Positions 1 through 8,231 of a stretch of 64,000 nucleotides of DNA are shown piece by piece. Position 1 is the first letter of the stretch; each line of letters starts with the position of its first letter. The stretch lies in the NCBI RefSeq assembly GCF_025997995.1, contig NZ_AP026683.1, positions 1,736,501 through 1,800,500 on the forward strand, in the 5' to 3' direction. Below the pieces are notes generated by a model. That model was not told the origin of the DNA and ran no database searches. It saw only the letters and a list, made by a program, of their open reading frames with translations. A program made the translations under genes and the position numbers. This DNA is from Sediminibacterium sp. TEGAF015 (GTDB lineage Bacteria > Bacteroidota > Bacteroidia > Chitinophagales > Chitinophagaceae).

Positions 1-910
1 CAATCAAAACTTTGGAGGCCATTGGCGTATCGCCCGCCTGTATTCTTTTAGCATAGTCTATTCGGGTTCTTACCAACAAACTATAATACCCGGATGAAGT
101 ATCATTACCTACAAAACGGGTAATAGAATCCATTTTCAATTTCCCGGTATACAATTGATCTAAAAAAGGGAAGTACATTCTACCAGTGCTAGTTAATGCC
201 AGCTGCGCAACAATTTTTACAAATTGATGTTTTACCGATTGTATTTTTTTACCCAAAGCATTGGGGGCAGCTGCATAACTGTATAGTTCTTCCGGATTTC
301 TGTAAGCGGCCTGAATAATCAAAGTATCAGCAGAAGCAGTTGCTGGATTTTTCACGAGTATGGGTAATATCCTTTCCGGATTCCTAACACATTGCTTAAC
401 GATAATACTATCTTTTACGGCAACTTGTCCGGGATTGGAAGCAAGAGCAATATTTTCAGCAAACAAACTGGCAGATTCAAGGTCAAGAAACTTCATGAGC
501 GGGGCAATGGATTCTCCTTTTAACTGAGCAAGCATGGCAGTCTGATAGGTTTGCAAAACCTGTAAAACCGAAGTAGGCTGCGACCTGTTTAGCGCAAAAT
601 TATTAGAGAGCCCGGTTAAAATTTCATTTACCCCTCTTAGCCAGGTATATTTTCCATTGTTATCAATCAATTCAGAACGCTCAATAAAATTTCTAAGTTG
701 AAATACGATTTGTTCAGCCTGTTGCTGTTCTGCTTCTGTAAGCATCTGATGCTTTTCAGTACTACTGCGTATTGCATCCCAGGATCTGATTATATATTCA
801 TGATGCAGTTGTCTCATAGCCGGGATAACAGGCAATGAGTCGGACTGTTGTCCGAAGCCATACTGAAGGGAAAGCAAAAAGGAGCAAAAGAGATAGAAAT
901 ATTTATGCAT
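1..910 (-). CDS. Secreted protein of unknown function, partial (C-terminus beyond left edge)
   Basis: An open frame runs without a stop from the ATG at 910-908 down to the left edge, giving about 303 residues. It starts MHKYFYLFCSFLLSLQ..FGQ, a typical Sec signal peptide with a signal peptidase I site near residue 20. The mature part is rich in Q, L, N and A, looks mostly helical, and contains no motif I recognise. A TATTTTTG box just upstream on the minus strand, with TTG 17 nt further up, fits a Bacteroidota promoter, so it is transcribed divergently from the response regulator gene at 1016. The product is probably periplasmic or surface-located. The missing C-terminal part could carry a recognisable domain. 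Confidence 0.7.
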   Translation of the reverse strand, partial: MHKYFYLFCSFLLSLQYGFGQQSDSLPVIPAMRQLHHEYIIRSWDAIRSSTEKHQMLTEAEQQQAEQIVFQLRNFIERSELIDNNGKYTWLRGVNEILTGLSNNFALNRSQPTSVLQVLQTYQTAMLAQLKGESIAPLMKFLDLESASLFAENIALASNPGQVAVKDSIIVKQCVRNPERILPILVKNPATASADTLIIQAAYRNPEELYSYAAAPNALGKKIQSVKHQFVKIVAQLALTSTGRMYFPFLDQLYTGKLKMDSITRFVGNDTSSGYYSLLVRTRIDYAKRIQAGDTPMASKVLI

Positions 911-918
911 ATCTAGTA

Positions 919-946
919 CAAAAATAGTCAATCAGTCAGTTAACAA
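919..946 (-). promoter_or_regulatory. Candidate promoter of the partial secreted protein gene
   Basis: On the minus strand there is TTG (944-946), a 17-nt spacer, then TATTTTTG (919-926), matching the Bacteroidota -33/-7 pattern TTG..TAnnTTTG. It leaves only a few nucleotides of leader before the ATG at 910. Confidence 0.5.
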
Positions 947-989
947 TTAGATAATAATACAAATTGCTGTTTATGCGGAGGAATGAAAT

Positions 990-997
990 TAACTTTG
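990..997 (+). promoter_or_regulatory. Candidate -7 promoter element of the PhoB-like regulator
   Basis: TAACTTTG is a perfect TAnnTTTG box, 18 nt before the ATG at 1016. It lies inside the longer reading frame that opens with the ATG at 983, which favours 1016 as the real start. No TTG occurs at the usual 17-20 nt upstream; the nearest is 23 nt away. Confidence 0.5.
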
Positions 998-1015
998 TGT
1001 AAACATAACGTTAAC

Positions 1016-1696
1016 ATGGAAGTTAAGCCGAAACAGATTTTAATTGCGGACGACGAACCAGATATCCTAGAAATAATCCGCTATAATCTGGAAAAGGAAG
1101 GCTACGAAGTGCATACAGCTAAAGATGGCAATGAAGCCATAGAAAAAGCCAAGCAGCTTTATCCGGATCTTATCATTTTAGACATCATGATGCCCAGAAA
1201 GAATGGCGTTGAAGTCTGCTCCATATTAAGGTCCCAACCCAGTTTTCAAGACACCCTAATTATCTTTTTAACTGCCATGAGCGACGAAAGCTCTCAGATA
1301 AAAGGGCTAGAAACGGGTGCAGATGATTATATCAGCAAACCAATCAGTCCAAAAGTACTCGTTAGCAGAGTGAATGCTTTATTCAGACGAGTATCCAGTA
1401 AAGAAGCGGGGAAAACCTTACAGATTGGCAATATCAGCATCGATCCGGTTAAATTTCTAGTAACCATTGACGGCAACGAAGTTGTTTTAGCCAAAAAAGA
1501 GTTTGAATTGATTTATCTGCTGGCCTCTAAACCAGGAAGAGTCTTTTTAAGAAATGAAATTCTTACCCAGGTCTGGGGAAATGAAGTCATTGTAGGTGAC
1601 AGAACCATTGATGTACACGTAAGAAAAGTAAGACAAAAACTGGGCATTGACTGCATTACAACAGTCAAGGGAGTTGGTTATAAGTTTGAAATTTGA
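1016..1696 (+). CDS. phoB: PhoB/OmpR-family response regulator (phosphate-type)
   Basis: Two-domain transcription factor of 226 residues. The receiver domain (about residues 7-120) shows the acidic pair D12/D13, phospho-acceptor D56 in LDIMMP, and K108 in SKP. The C-terminal winged-helix DNA-binding domain (about 130-225) has the usual recognition-helix region VGDRTIDVHVRKVRQKLG and ends with GVGYKFE, as in PhoB/PhoP proteins. I place the start at 1016 rather than the in-frame ATG at 983, because a TAnnTTTG box lies between them and family members begin close to the receiver. The kinase gene follows 35 nt later, and a DUF47 protein with a PiT permease comes next, so a role in phosphate sensing is likely. 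The symbol rests on this context and not on direct proof. Confidence 0.85.
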   Translation: MEVKPKQILIADDEPDILEIIRYNLEKEGYEVHTAKDGNEAIEKAKQLYPDLIILDIMMPRKNGVEVCSILRSQPSFQDTLIIFLTAMSDESSQIKGLETGADDYISKPISPKVLVSRVNALFRRVSSKEAGKTLQIGNISIDPVKFLVTIDGNEVVLAKKEFELIYLLASKPGRVFLRNEILTQVWGNEVIVGDRTIDVHVRKVRQKLGIDCITTVKGVGYKFEI

Positions 1697-1731
1697 CAAA
1701 AGCTTAAGTTACAATTCTGTAATTTGCTTAC

Positions 1732-2778
1732 ATGCTGAATACCAAGAATCTTTCCCCTAAACAGTTATCTGCCTTTACAGCTGCCATTCTTGCCATACCC
1801 ATTTCACTGGGTATCTGGATCATCAGACCTGATATTACAATTGCCTTCATCTCATTGATTGTAACATTTTTGGGGAGTTATTTTCTTATTGGCTTTGTTT
1901 TGGAGTCGTTCATTTACAGAAAAATAAAACTCATTTATAAGTTCATATATCAGACCAAAGCCAGTAAACGGGAAGAAACCTATTACAAATATATCCTTCC
2001 CCAAAAAGGCATTGATGAAGTAAGAGAAGATGTAGAAAAATGGGCAGAACAAAGAAGTGCGGAAATAGAACTGCTGAAGCAGAATGAAATTTTTCGAAAA
2101 GAGTTCCTGCAAAACCTTGCACATGAATTCAAGACTCCCATTTTTGCTATTCAGGGATATATTGACACATTAAGGGATGGTGCAATTGAGAATAGGGAAA
2201 TCAGTCTTCGATTTCTGGAAAATACGGCCAAGAATGTAACCAGAATGGTAAATCTAGTAAAAGACCTGGATGCCATTTCAAGACTGGAAACTGGTGAACA
2301 ACCATTACACAAGGAGTATTTTGTGATTCAGGAGTTAATCAAGGAAATTTTTGAAACGCTCTCCATAAAAATTGACGCTAGGAAAATAAACGCCAGCATC
2401 AAAAAAGGTTGTGAATTTCCCATAACTGTATATGCAGACAAAGAAAAAATAAGACAGGTAATCAATAATCTGGTTGTAAATGCTATCAAGTACGGAAAAG
2501 AAAACGGACAAATTATTGCCAGTGTGTACAAAACAGATGAAGAACATGTTCTGGTTGAATTAAGTGATGATGGAATTGGTATAGCAGAAGAACACCTTCC
2601 CAGAGTTTTTGAGCGCTTTTACAGAACCGATAGGGGCAGAAGCAGGGATGTAGGAGGAACTGGTTTAGGGTTAGCCATCTGTAAACATATTGTTGAAGCA
2701 CACAAACAGACTATGCATATAAGATCTAAATTAGATGTCGGCACAACAGTTGGGTTCACATTGCCTACCAAGAATTAA
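1732..2778 (+). CDS. phoR: PhoR-like membrane sensor histidine kinase
   Basis: 348-residue kinase partner of the regulator encoded just upstream. Two hydrophobic segments (about residues 13-31 and 35-58) are separated by only a few residues, so there is almost no periplasmic sensor loop. A linker rich in charged residues leads into HisKA with phospho-acceptor H131 (NLAHEFKTP). The HATPase domain shows the N box (NNLVVNAIKYG), G1 (DDGIGI), the F box (ERFYR) and G2 (GGTGLGLAI). There is no PAS domain, unlike E. coli PhoR. The short loop suggests signal input through the membrane or a partner such as the DUF47 protein; this is inference. ATG at 1732 is a sensible start. Confidence 0.85.
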   Translation: MLNTKNLSPKQLSAFTAAILAIPISLGIWIIRPDITIAFISLIVTFLGSYFLIGFVLESFIYRKIKLIYKFIYQTKASKREETYYKYILPQKGIDEVREDVEKWAEQRSAEIELLKQNEIFRKEFLQNLAHEFKTPIFAIQGYIDTLRDGAIENREISLRFLENTAKNVTRMVNLVKDLDAISRLETGEQPLHKEYFVIQELIKEIFETLSIKIDARKINASIKKGCEFPITVYADKEKIRQVINNLVVNAIKYGKENGQIIASVYKTDEEHVLVELSDDGIGIAEEHLPRVFERFYRTDRGRSRDVGGTGLGLAICKHIVEAHKQTMHIRSKLDVGTTVGFTLPTKN

Positions 2779-2826
2779 CGCATATTAATTTTTACTATAT
2801 TATATAATTATTAAGTTTTTGTAAAC

Positions 2827-2859
2827 TTTTGACCCTACCTACCCATTAAGGTACTTTTG
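2827..2859 (+). promoter_or_regulatory. Promoter of the DUF47/PiT phosphate transport operon
   Basis: TTTTG (2827-2831), a 20-nt spacer, then TACTTTTG (2852-2859) is a good Bacteroidota -33/-7 pair. It lies 15 nt before the ATG at 2875 and excludes the upstream TTG at 2857 as a start. The transporter pair can therefore be transcribed apart from the two-component system. Confidence 0.6.
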
Positions 2860-2874
2860 TTCAAAATAAACACT

Positions 2875-3522
2875 ATGGGTATTAATAACATCGGTCGCTT
2901 TTTCATGCCGAAAAACCAGCTTTTCTACGAATTATTTGAAGACGTGGCAGAAAAAGTTCACGAAATGGGGATTAAGCTAAAAGAGATGGTAAGCGAGGCA
3001 GATGAAGACAGAAGAAGAGCTATTCTGGCACTAATTGAAGACCTCGAACACAAGAATGACGACAACACCCATAAGGTTTTCACAGAATTAGGCCGCAATT
3101 TTATCACTCCATTCGACAGAGAAGATATCCACTATCTTGCTACAGCACTGGATGATATTGCAGACTATATTTTTGCATCAGCCAAGAAAATTAATTTCTA
3201 CAGCGTTAACCCTAACGATACAGGCATCCAGAAAATGGCAGATTTGATTCTTCAGGGAACTATTGAAATCAAAAAAGCAGTATTTGGATTAAGAGACATG
3301 AAGAATCTCAGAGAAATGACTGAAGCCATGGTTAAAGTAAATAGCATTGAAAATCAGGCGGATGATGTTTTTGACATGAGTATTGAAATGTTGTTTCAAC
3401 AAGAAAATGACTTCAAGGAAGTAATCAAGAAAAGAGAAATTTATCAGGTGATGGAAATTGCAACGGACAAGTGCGAGGACGCCGCCAATGTAATTGAATC
3501 CATTATTATTAAATACGCCTAA
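2875..3522 (+). CDS. DUF47 (PhoU-like) phosphate transport accessory protein
   Basis: 215-residue soluble, all-helical protein of the DUF47/PhoU-like family, which is nearly always encoded beside PiT permeases and is thought to regulate them. The start at ATG 2875 (MGINNIGRFF..PK) fits the family N-terminus; the frame remains open upstream to a TTG inside the promoter. The sequence is strongly charged and lacks signal peptide and membrane segments. Typical features are the F(Y)xLFEDVAEKV opening, the DREDIHYLATALDDIADYI segment and the late KCEDAANVIESIIIKYA helix. The PiT gene begins 18 nt downstream, so the two are one operon. Confidence 0.85.
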   Translation: MGINNIGRFFMPKNQLFYELFEDVAEKVHEMGIKLKEMVSEADEDRRRAILALIEDLEHKNDDNTHKVFTELGRNFITPFDREDIHYLATALDDIADYIFASAKKINFYSVNPNDTGIQKMADLILQGTIEIKKAVFGLRDMKNLREMTEAMVKVNSIENQADDVFDMSIEMLFQQENDFKEVIKKREIYQVMEIATDKCEDAANVIESIIIKYA

Positions 3523-3540
3523 GAGGCATTACACATAGTT

Positions 3541-4584
3541 ATGTTTACACTATTAGTGATCATTATTGTTTTGGCCTTCATTTTTGACTATATCAATGGT
3601 TTTCATGATGCAGCCAATTCAATAGCTACCATTGTTTCTACAAAAGTACTTACCCCTTTTCAGGCAGTTTTGTGGGCAGCTGTTTTCAACTTCGCCGCAT
3701 TCTTTATCTCAAAATATATTTTCAAAGAATTCGGTATTGGCAATACTGTTGCCAAGTGGGTTAATGCCGAATTCATCACACTGGAAGTATTAATGGCAGG
3801 TATTATGGCAGCCATTACTTGGAATTTAATCACCTGGTGGTTTGGTATTCCTTCCAGCTCTTCGCATACATTAATGGGTGGCTTTATTGGAGCTGCTCTG
3901 GCTCATGCTGGAGGATTAAGTGGTGAAGCAGGAGATGTAATCAACTATGCTAAGGTTGTTCCAACATTCCTATTTATTTTCTTTGCCCCATTAATCGGAA
4001 TGTTCATTGCTTTCATAATAACTATTATTATTGTGCATTTATGTAAACGATCGAACCCTTATAAAGCAGAGAATTGGTTTAAGAAATTACAGCTGCTATC
4101 TTCTGCAGCTTTTAGTATTGGACATGGAGGGAATGACGCACAAAAAGTAATGGGTATCATTGGTGCCGCTATTATTTTCTACGAGAAGAATACCCATGGA
4201 GTTATTATGGATTTCAACACATTTGTAATTGCATATCCTTGGGTTCCTTTCACCAGTTTCTTATGCATTGGTCTAGGAACCATGAGCGGTGGATGGAAAA
4301 TTGTTAAGACAATGGGGACCAAAATAACGAAAGTAACTCCACTAGAAGGGGTAGCAGCTGAAACAGCCGGCGCCATCACCTTATTTATGACCGAGCATTT
4401 TAAAATTCCTGTTTCAACTACTCACACCATTACAGGTGCCATCATTGGTGTTGGCGCAACCAAAAGATTGAGCGCAGTGAGATGGGGTGTAACGGTTAAT
4501 CTTCTCTGGGCATGGATTTTAACCATTCCAATCTCAGCAATGATTGCTGGCATTTTTTATACTATCATTAAATTGATTGTGTAA
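3541..4584 (+). CDS. pit: PiT-family inorganic phosphate permease
   Basis: 347-residue polytopic membrane protein with about ten hydrophobic segments. Both PiT signature repeats are visible: DYINGFHDAANSIATIVSTKVL near the N-terminus and GHGGNDAQKVMGIIGAA in the middle. The second half also carries the VSTTHTITGAIIGVGATKR repeat, which pairs with the SSSSHTLMGGFIGAALAH repeat of the first half. It takes up phosphate with a cation (H+ or Na+) across the inner membrane. The long intracellular loop of some PiT proteins is short here. It follows the DUF47 gene and the two-component system, and it ends in a terminator that touches the galE start. Confidence 0.92.
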   Translation: MFTLLVIIIVLAFIFDYINGFHDAANSIATIVSTKVLTPFQAVLWAAVFNFAAFFISKYIFKEFGIGNTVAKWVNAEFITLEVLMAGIMAAITWNLITWWFGIPSSSSHTLMGGFIGAALAHAGGLSGEAGDVINYAKVVPTFLFIFFAPLIGMFIAFIITIIIVHLCKRSNPYKAENWFKKLQLLSSAAFSIGHGGNDAQKVMGIIGAAIIFYEKNTHGVIMDFNTFVIAYPWVPFTSFLCIGLGTMSGGWKIVKTMGTKITKVTPLEGVAAETAGAITLFMTEHFKIPVSTTHTITGAIIGVGATKRLSAVRWGVTVNLLWAWILTIPISAMIAGIFYTIIKLIV

Positions 4585-4608
4585 AATAATCAGCCAAAGC
4601 CTTCAATT

Positions 4609-4643
4609 AGCGTATATTGCAGAAAACATTATACGCTTTTTTT
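4609..4643 (+). terminator. Rho-independent terminator of the PiT operon, abutting the galE ATG
   Basis: Inverted repeat AGCGTATA (4609-4616) and TATACGCT (4630-4637) with a 13-nt loop, followed by seven T (4637-4643). The next base is the A of the galE ATG at 4644. The 8-bp stem is moderate in strength. Termination here would end RNA just before galE, and any galE transcript starting upstream would carry this hairpin next to its start codon. Confidence 0.6.
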
Positions 4644-5684
4644 ATGCCTAAAATATTAGTTACAGGAGGTACTGGTTATATAGGTTCCCATACCATCGTA
4701 GATTTAATTGAGAATGGATTTGATGTCATCTCTATAGATAATTTTTCAAGATCAACCACTATTGCATTGGCTGGCATTGAAAAAATTACCGGTAAAAAAG
4801 TAAAGAATTATACAGTCGACTTAAAAAATTTCGATGAAACACAGGCAGTGTTTCAGGAGAATCCTGATATTAACGGGATCATTCATTTTGCGGCATATAA
4901 AGCAGTAGGTGAGTCTGTAGAAGAGCCTTTGCGTTATTATGAAAACAATATGTTTGGGCTTATTAACTTATTAAAATGTGTACAGGAATTTTCTGTACCC
5001 AACTTTGTTTTTTCTTCTTCTTGCACTGTCTATGGAAATCCTGATGCCATTCCTGTAACGGAAAGCTCTCCTATAAAACCAGCAGAATCCCCTTATGGTG
5101 CCACCAAGCAAATGGGTGAAGTAGTAATCAAAGATTTTACCAAAGCGGTTCCTACCAAAACAATCTTATTGAGATATTTTAATCCAGTAGGGGCACACCC
5201 AACTTGTAACATTGGTGAGCTGCCAGTAGGAAAGCCTCAGAACTTAGTACCTGCCATTACACAAACAGCTATAGGGAAACTTCCTAAAATGTGGGTTCAT
5301 GGAAATGACTATCCAACCAAAGACGGTTCATGTGTAAGAGACTATATACACGTTTCAGATATTGCACACGCTCACACATTAGCTATCCAATATTTATTGG
5401 AAGGTAAAAATGAAACAAATTGCGATATTTTCAACTTAGGTACTGGTGATGGAGTTAGTGTACTGGAAGCCATACATACTTTTGAAGAAGTAAGTGGTGT
5501 AAAATTAAATTATGAAATAGGGCCCAGAAGACCAGGAGATGTTATTGCTATTTATGCCAATAACGATGCTGCAGTTACTAAACTGGGATGGAAAATAAAA
5601 TTCGGTATCAGAGAGATGATGGATACTGCCTGGAAATGGGAATTGAAGATGAAGCAAGAAGCTGATCAGGCGGTAAACAACTAA
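4644..5684 (+). CDS. galE: UDP-glucose 4-epimerase
   Basis: 346-residue short-chain dehydrogenase/reductase that interconverts UDP-glucose and UDP-galactose in the cytoplasm. The NAD-binding glycine motif GGTGYIG is at residues 8-14, the SSSCTVYG strand near 124-131, and the catalytic Y151xxxK155. Further family landmarks are FNPVGAHP, GDYPTKDGSCVRDYIHV and RRPGDV. The length is normal for GalE. I start at ATG 4644, which gives the standard MPKILVTGG N-terminus; the frame is open upstream to a TTG inside the terminator hairpin. The gene ends 4 bp inside the convergent neighbour (5681-5684). Confidence 0.93.
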   Translation: MPKILVTGGTGYIGSHTIVDLIENGFDVISIDNFSRSTTIALAGIEKITGKKVKNYTVDLKNFDETQAVFQENPDINGIIHFAAYKAVGESVEEPLRYYENNMFGLINLLKCVQEFSVPNFVFSSSCTVYGNPDAIPVTESSPIKPAESPYGATKQMGEVVIKDFTKAVPTKTILLRYFNPVGAHPTCNIGELPVGKPQNLVPAITQTAIGKLPKMWVHGNDYPTKDGSCVRDYIHVSDIAHAHTLAIQYLLEGKNETNCDIFNLGTGDGVSVLEAIHTFEEVSGVKLNYEIGPRRPGDVIAIYANNDAAVTKLGWKIKFGIREMMDTAWKWELKMKQEADQAVNN

Positions 5685-6409
5685 GGTCCCTCAGAATCAT
5701 CTGGTTTTAAAGAAGCTAAAGAATTATAGAAGGAAACGATTTTAACCAAATCCGTTTCCTTTTTTACTTTAAGACCTTCCCTTTCAATAAAACCTTTTAC
5801 TTCATTTGTCCAGCCCGGAAAAAGCCGCATTAAGTCATCAACTTTATAAACAGGATGCATTTTCCCGTCCGCAAAAATATAGAAGTAGAACAAGGGATCC
5901 ATTTTAAAAGTTAAACCTTGTCCATATTCCATTCTATCCGACATAGTAAAGCGAATATACTTGAGCAGCTTTGCACTTCCCTCCGCTAATACCTGATAGA
6001 GGCTCAAGCCATTCTGTTTATCAATCTTTGGGAACCCAGCCTGAAAAACAGCAGCTTTTTTGTTCTCCTGCAAAAATTCAATTCTTTCGATTGGAGAAGT
6101 AATTACTATAAGTCTTTGCCTGTCATCTTCCGTAAAAACACGACCATTATAAAGGTTCAATTTAAAGTTACCTCCCTCCATGTCTTCACCAGAAAAAAGG
6201 CGGATTCTGGCAGGAATAAAATCCTTGCTAAACCAAGGGCTTCCTTCAAAAGGAATTCCATAATAATTACCATCCCGATAATAGGACGGATCAAAGTTGT
6301 AGCGGAAATAATACACATTATAGGCACCCGACAATTGAGCCTTCCCATCTGTTGCAGAACACAAGAGCCCAATACAAATGATAAACAAAAATTTCAAATT
6401 CACTTTCAC
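5681..6409 (-). CDS. Secreted protein of unknown function, paralogue of the next gene
   Basis: 242 residues with a Sec signal peptide ending near GKAQ (about residue 25). The start is GTG at 6409, or the second GTG at 6403; a stop lies directly upstream and there is no ATG. It resembles the protein encoded at 6424-7095 in its second half: both have an I.(R/K)IEF strand, then a F..ID..N...YQ(V/I)L..G..(K/R)LL block, then a C-terminal E(I/V).GFI..E....(R/K)..(D/T)DL.K....YN.L helix. I do not recognise the family. The product is probably periplasmic. It is downstream of prfA and its paralogue in one orientation, so it is probably co-transcribed. Confidence 0.75.
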   Translation of the reverse strand: MKVNLKFLFIICIGLLCSATDGKAQLSGAYNVYYFRYNFDPSYYRDGNYYGIPFEGSPWFSKDFIPARIRLFSGEDMEGGNFKLNLYNGRVFTEDDRQRLIVITSPIERIEFLQENKKAAVFQAGFPKIDKQNGLSLYQVLAEGSAKLLKYIRFTMSDRMEYGQGLTFKMDPLFYFYIFADGKMHPVYKVDDLMRLFPGWTNEVKGFIEREGLKVKKETDLVKIVSFYNSLASLKPDDSEGP

Positions 6410-6423
6410 CGATTATTCAAATA

Positions 6424-7095
6424 TTATTTATTCAACTGATTATAATAATTAAAAAGTTTTTCCAAGTCTGATTGCTTTCGAAATTTGGTTTTCTCTTTTT
6501 TGATGAATCCAGCGATCTCTGTTGCCTTATCTGACATTAAAGCAAGAACTTGCTCTTCTTTGGTAATTTTAAAAACTTTTGAGCCAGATGCTGCATAAAA
6601 ATTAATTAGCTTATCGGTTGTTGTTACCGCACCAGTGCCGTAAACTTGCTTAGTCTCAGTAGCAAATTTCGTATCCATCAATAAGCGTAATTTGCCATCA
6701 GATAATATCTGATAGAAATTACTCTGATCTAACCCATCAATTGGATCAAACCCCTTCTCAAATACAGAGAGAGAGCCATCCGGCATTTCAAATTCAATTT
6801 TGTAAATGGGACTTACCACTTCCATATCAGCACCTGTAGGATCTTGATAATACAAACGATTGTATTGCAATAAAAGCTTGTATTTAAGCTCCCCAGTTAG
6901 CTTTCCATTTTTGTTGTAAAGATGGGCTTTCAGATAATCGGGATGAAATAAGTAGTTGGCATTCTCAATGGTAGCAGACTGAGTTCGGATATCAATTCCA
7001 TTGGCATCTTTTAAAAAAATGCGGGTTCCATATTCCTGGGCTTTTACATTGCCCAACCAGCATGATATACAAAATATCAACAGTATTTTTTTCAT
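6424..7095 (-). CDS. Secreted protein of unknown function, tandem paralogue
   Basis: 223 residues starting at ATG 7095 with a signal peptide (MKKILLIFCISCWLGNVKAQ, cut after KAQ). The mature chain is mixed alpha/beta with a C-terminal charged helix (FIKKEKTKFRKQSDLEKLF). It shares its C-terminal half with the gene at 5681-6409, as described there, so the two arose by tandem duplication and have diverged greatly. It begins 20 nt after the prfA stop and ends 14 nt before its paralogue. No catalytic motif is visible. Confidence 0.75.
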   Translation of the reverse strand: MKKILLIFCISCWLGNVKAQEYGTRIFLKDANGIDIRTQSATIENANYLFHPDYLKAHLYNKNGKLTGELKYKLLLQYNRLYYQDPTGADMEVVSPIYKIEFEMPDGSLSVFEKGFDPIDGLDQSNFYQILSDGKLRLLMDTKFATETKQVYGTGAVTTTDKLINFYAASGSKVFKITKEEQVLALMSDKATEIAGFIKKEKTKFRKQSDLEKLFNYYNQLNK

Positions 7096-7115
7096 ACTGT
7101 TAATATAAGAAAGTT

Positions 7116-8177
7116 TTACTGATTGAGCATTTTCTCGGCATTTTCTGCCATCTGTAACGCTTCAATAAACTCATCAATTTCCCCATTAATTACAGCATCC
7201 AGGTTATAAGATGTTAATCCAATTCTGTGATCGGTAACTCTTCCCTGTGGCCAGTTATAGGTTCTGATTTTGGCACTGCGGTCGCCTGTACTTACCAAGG
7301 TCTTACGCTGACGTGCAATTTCATCTTCCTGCTTTCTAACCTGCTCTTCATACAACTTGGTTCTTAGCATTACCATTGCTTTTTCACGGTTGGCTAACTG
7401 AGAACGTTCGGTTTGACAAACTACCACTACCCCTGTTGGAATATGCGTAAGAAACACTTTGGTTTCTACTTTGTTTACGTTCTGACCACCCGCACCACCA
7501 CTTCGGGCAGTTTCCATTTTCACATCACTTTCCTTCAATTCAAAATCTAATTCTTCCGCTTCAGGCATTACTGCAACAGTTGCCGCAGAAGTATGAACCC
7601 TCCCCTGGGTTTCTGTGTTAGGCACACGTTGAACACGGTGCACACCACTTTCAAACTTTAATGTGCCATAAACGTCCTCTCCACTCACTTCCACTACAAC
7701 TTCCTTGTATCCACCAACTGTTCCCTCGCTTTCACTCACTACTGAAGTTTTCCAACCTTTCTTTGAGCAGTATTTCAAGTACATGCCCAATAAGTCACCT
7801 GCAAACAAACTGGCTTCATCTCCACCAGTTCCTGCTCTTATTTCCAGTATGGCATTTTTATCATCCTGAGGGTCTTTAGGAATTAAAAGCTTGGTCAACT
7901 CCTTTTCCAAAGACTCTTTCTTTTCTTCGAGTTCAGGCAATTCCATTTTGGCCAGTTCACGCATTTCATCATCAGAACTATTCAAAGCTTCTTTGGCATA
8001 TTGATGGTCAGCCAATACTTTAAGATATTCCTCGTAAGGCTTTACAATTTTTTCCAATGATCGGTATTCCTTGCTGTAAACGCCAAATTCCTTCTGATTA
8101 TTAATAATCTCCGGATTGGTAAGCGCTATCCCTACCTGGTCAAATCTGGCTTTTATGGCTTCAAGCTTATTCAGCAT
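7116..8177 (-). CDS. prfA: Peptide chain release factor 1
   Basis: 353-residue class I release factor that recognises UAA/UAG and triggers peptidyl-tRNA hydrolysis on the ribosome. The GGQ motif is at residues 230-232 ([14 protein letters not shown]), and the stop-codon-reading PxT tripeptide is PNT at 186-188. RF2 would have SPF there, so this is RF1. Length and end are normal. The ATG at 8177 gives the usual short helical N-terminus. A TAnnTTTG box 23 nt upstream serves as promoter, separate from the kinase gene upstream. A prmC gene is not adjacent. Confidence 0.95.
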   Translation of the reverse strand: MLNKLEAIKARFDQVGIALTNPEIINNQKEFGVYSKEYRSLEKIVKPYEEYLKVLADHQYAKEALNSSDDEMRELAKMELPELEEKKESLEKELTKLLIPKDPQDDKNAILEIRAGTGGDEASLFAGDLLGMYLKYCSKKGWKTSVVSESEGTVGGYKEVVVEVSGEDVYGTLKFESGVHRVQRVPNTETQGRVHTSAATVAVMPEAEELDFELKESDVKMETARSGGAGGQNVNKVETKVFLTHIPTGVVVVCQTERSQLANREKAMVMLRTKLYEEQVRKQEDEIARQRKTLVSTGDRSAKIRTYNWPQGRVTDHRIGLTSYNLDAVINGEIDEFIEALQMAENAEKMLNQ

Positions 8178-8200
8178 AATTTCTGCGTATTTTGGGAGTG

Positions 8201-8208
8201 CAAAAGTA
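8201..8208 (-). promoter_or_regulatory. Candidate -7 promoter element of prfA
   Basis: The minus strand reads TACTTTTG, a perfect TAnnTTTG box, in the 54-bp gap between the kinase stop and the prfA ATG. A clear TTG at -33 is absent; TGC lies at the expected place. Confidence 0.5.
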
Positions 8209-8231
8209 CGGTTTTAAAGGGGTTTTAGCAC

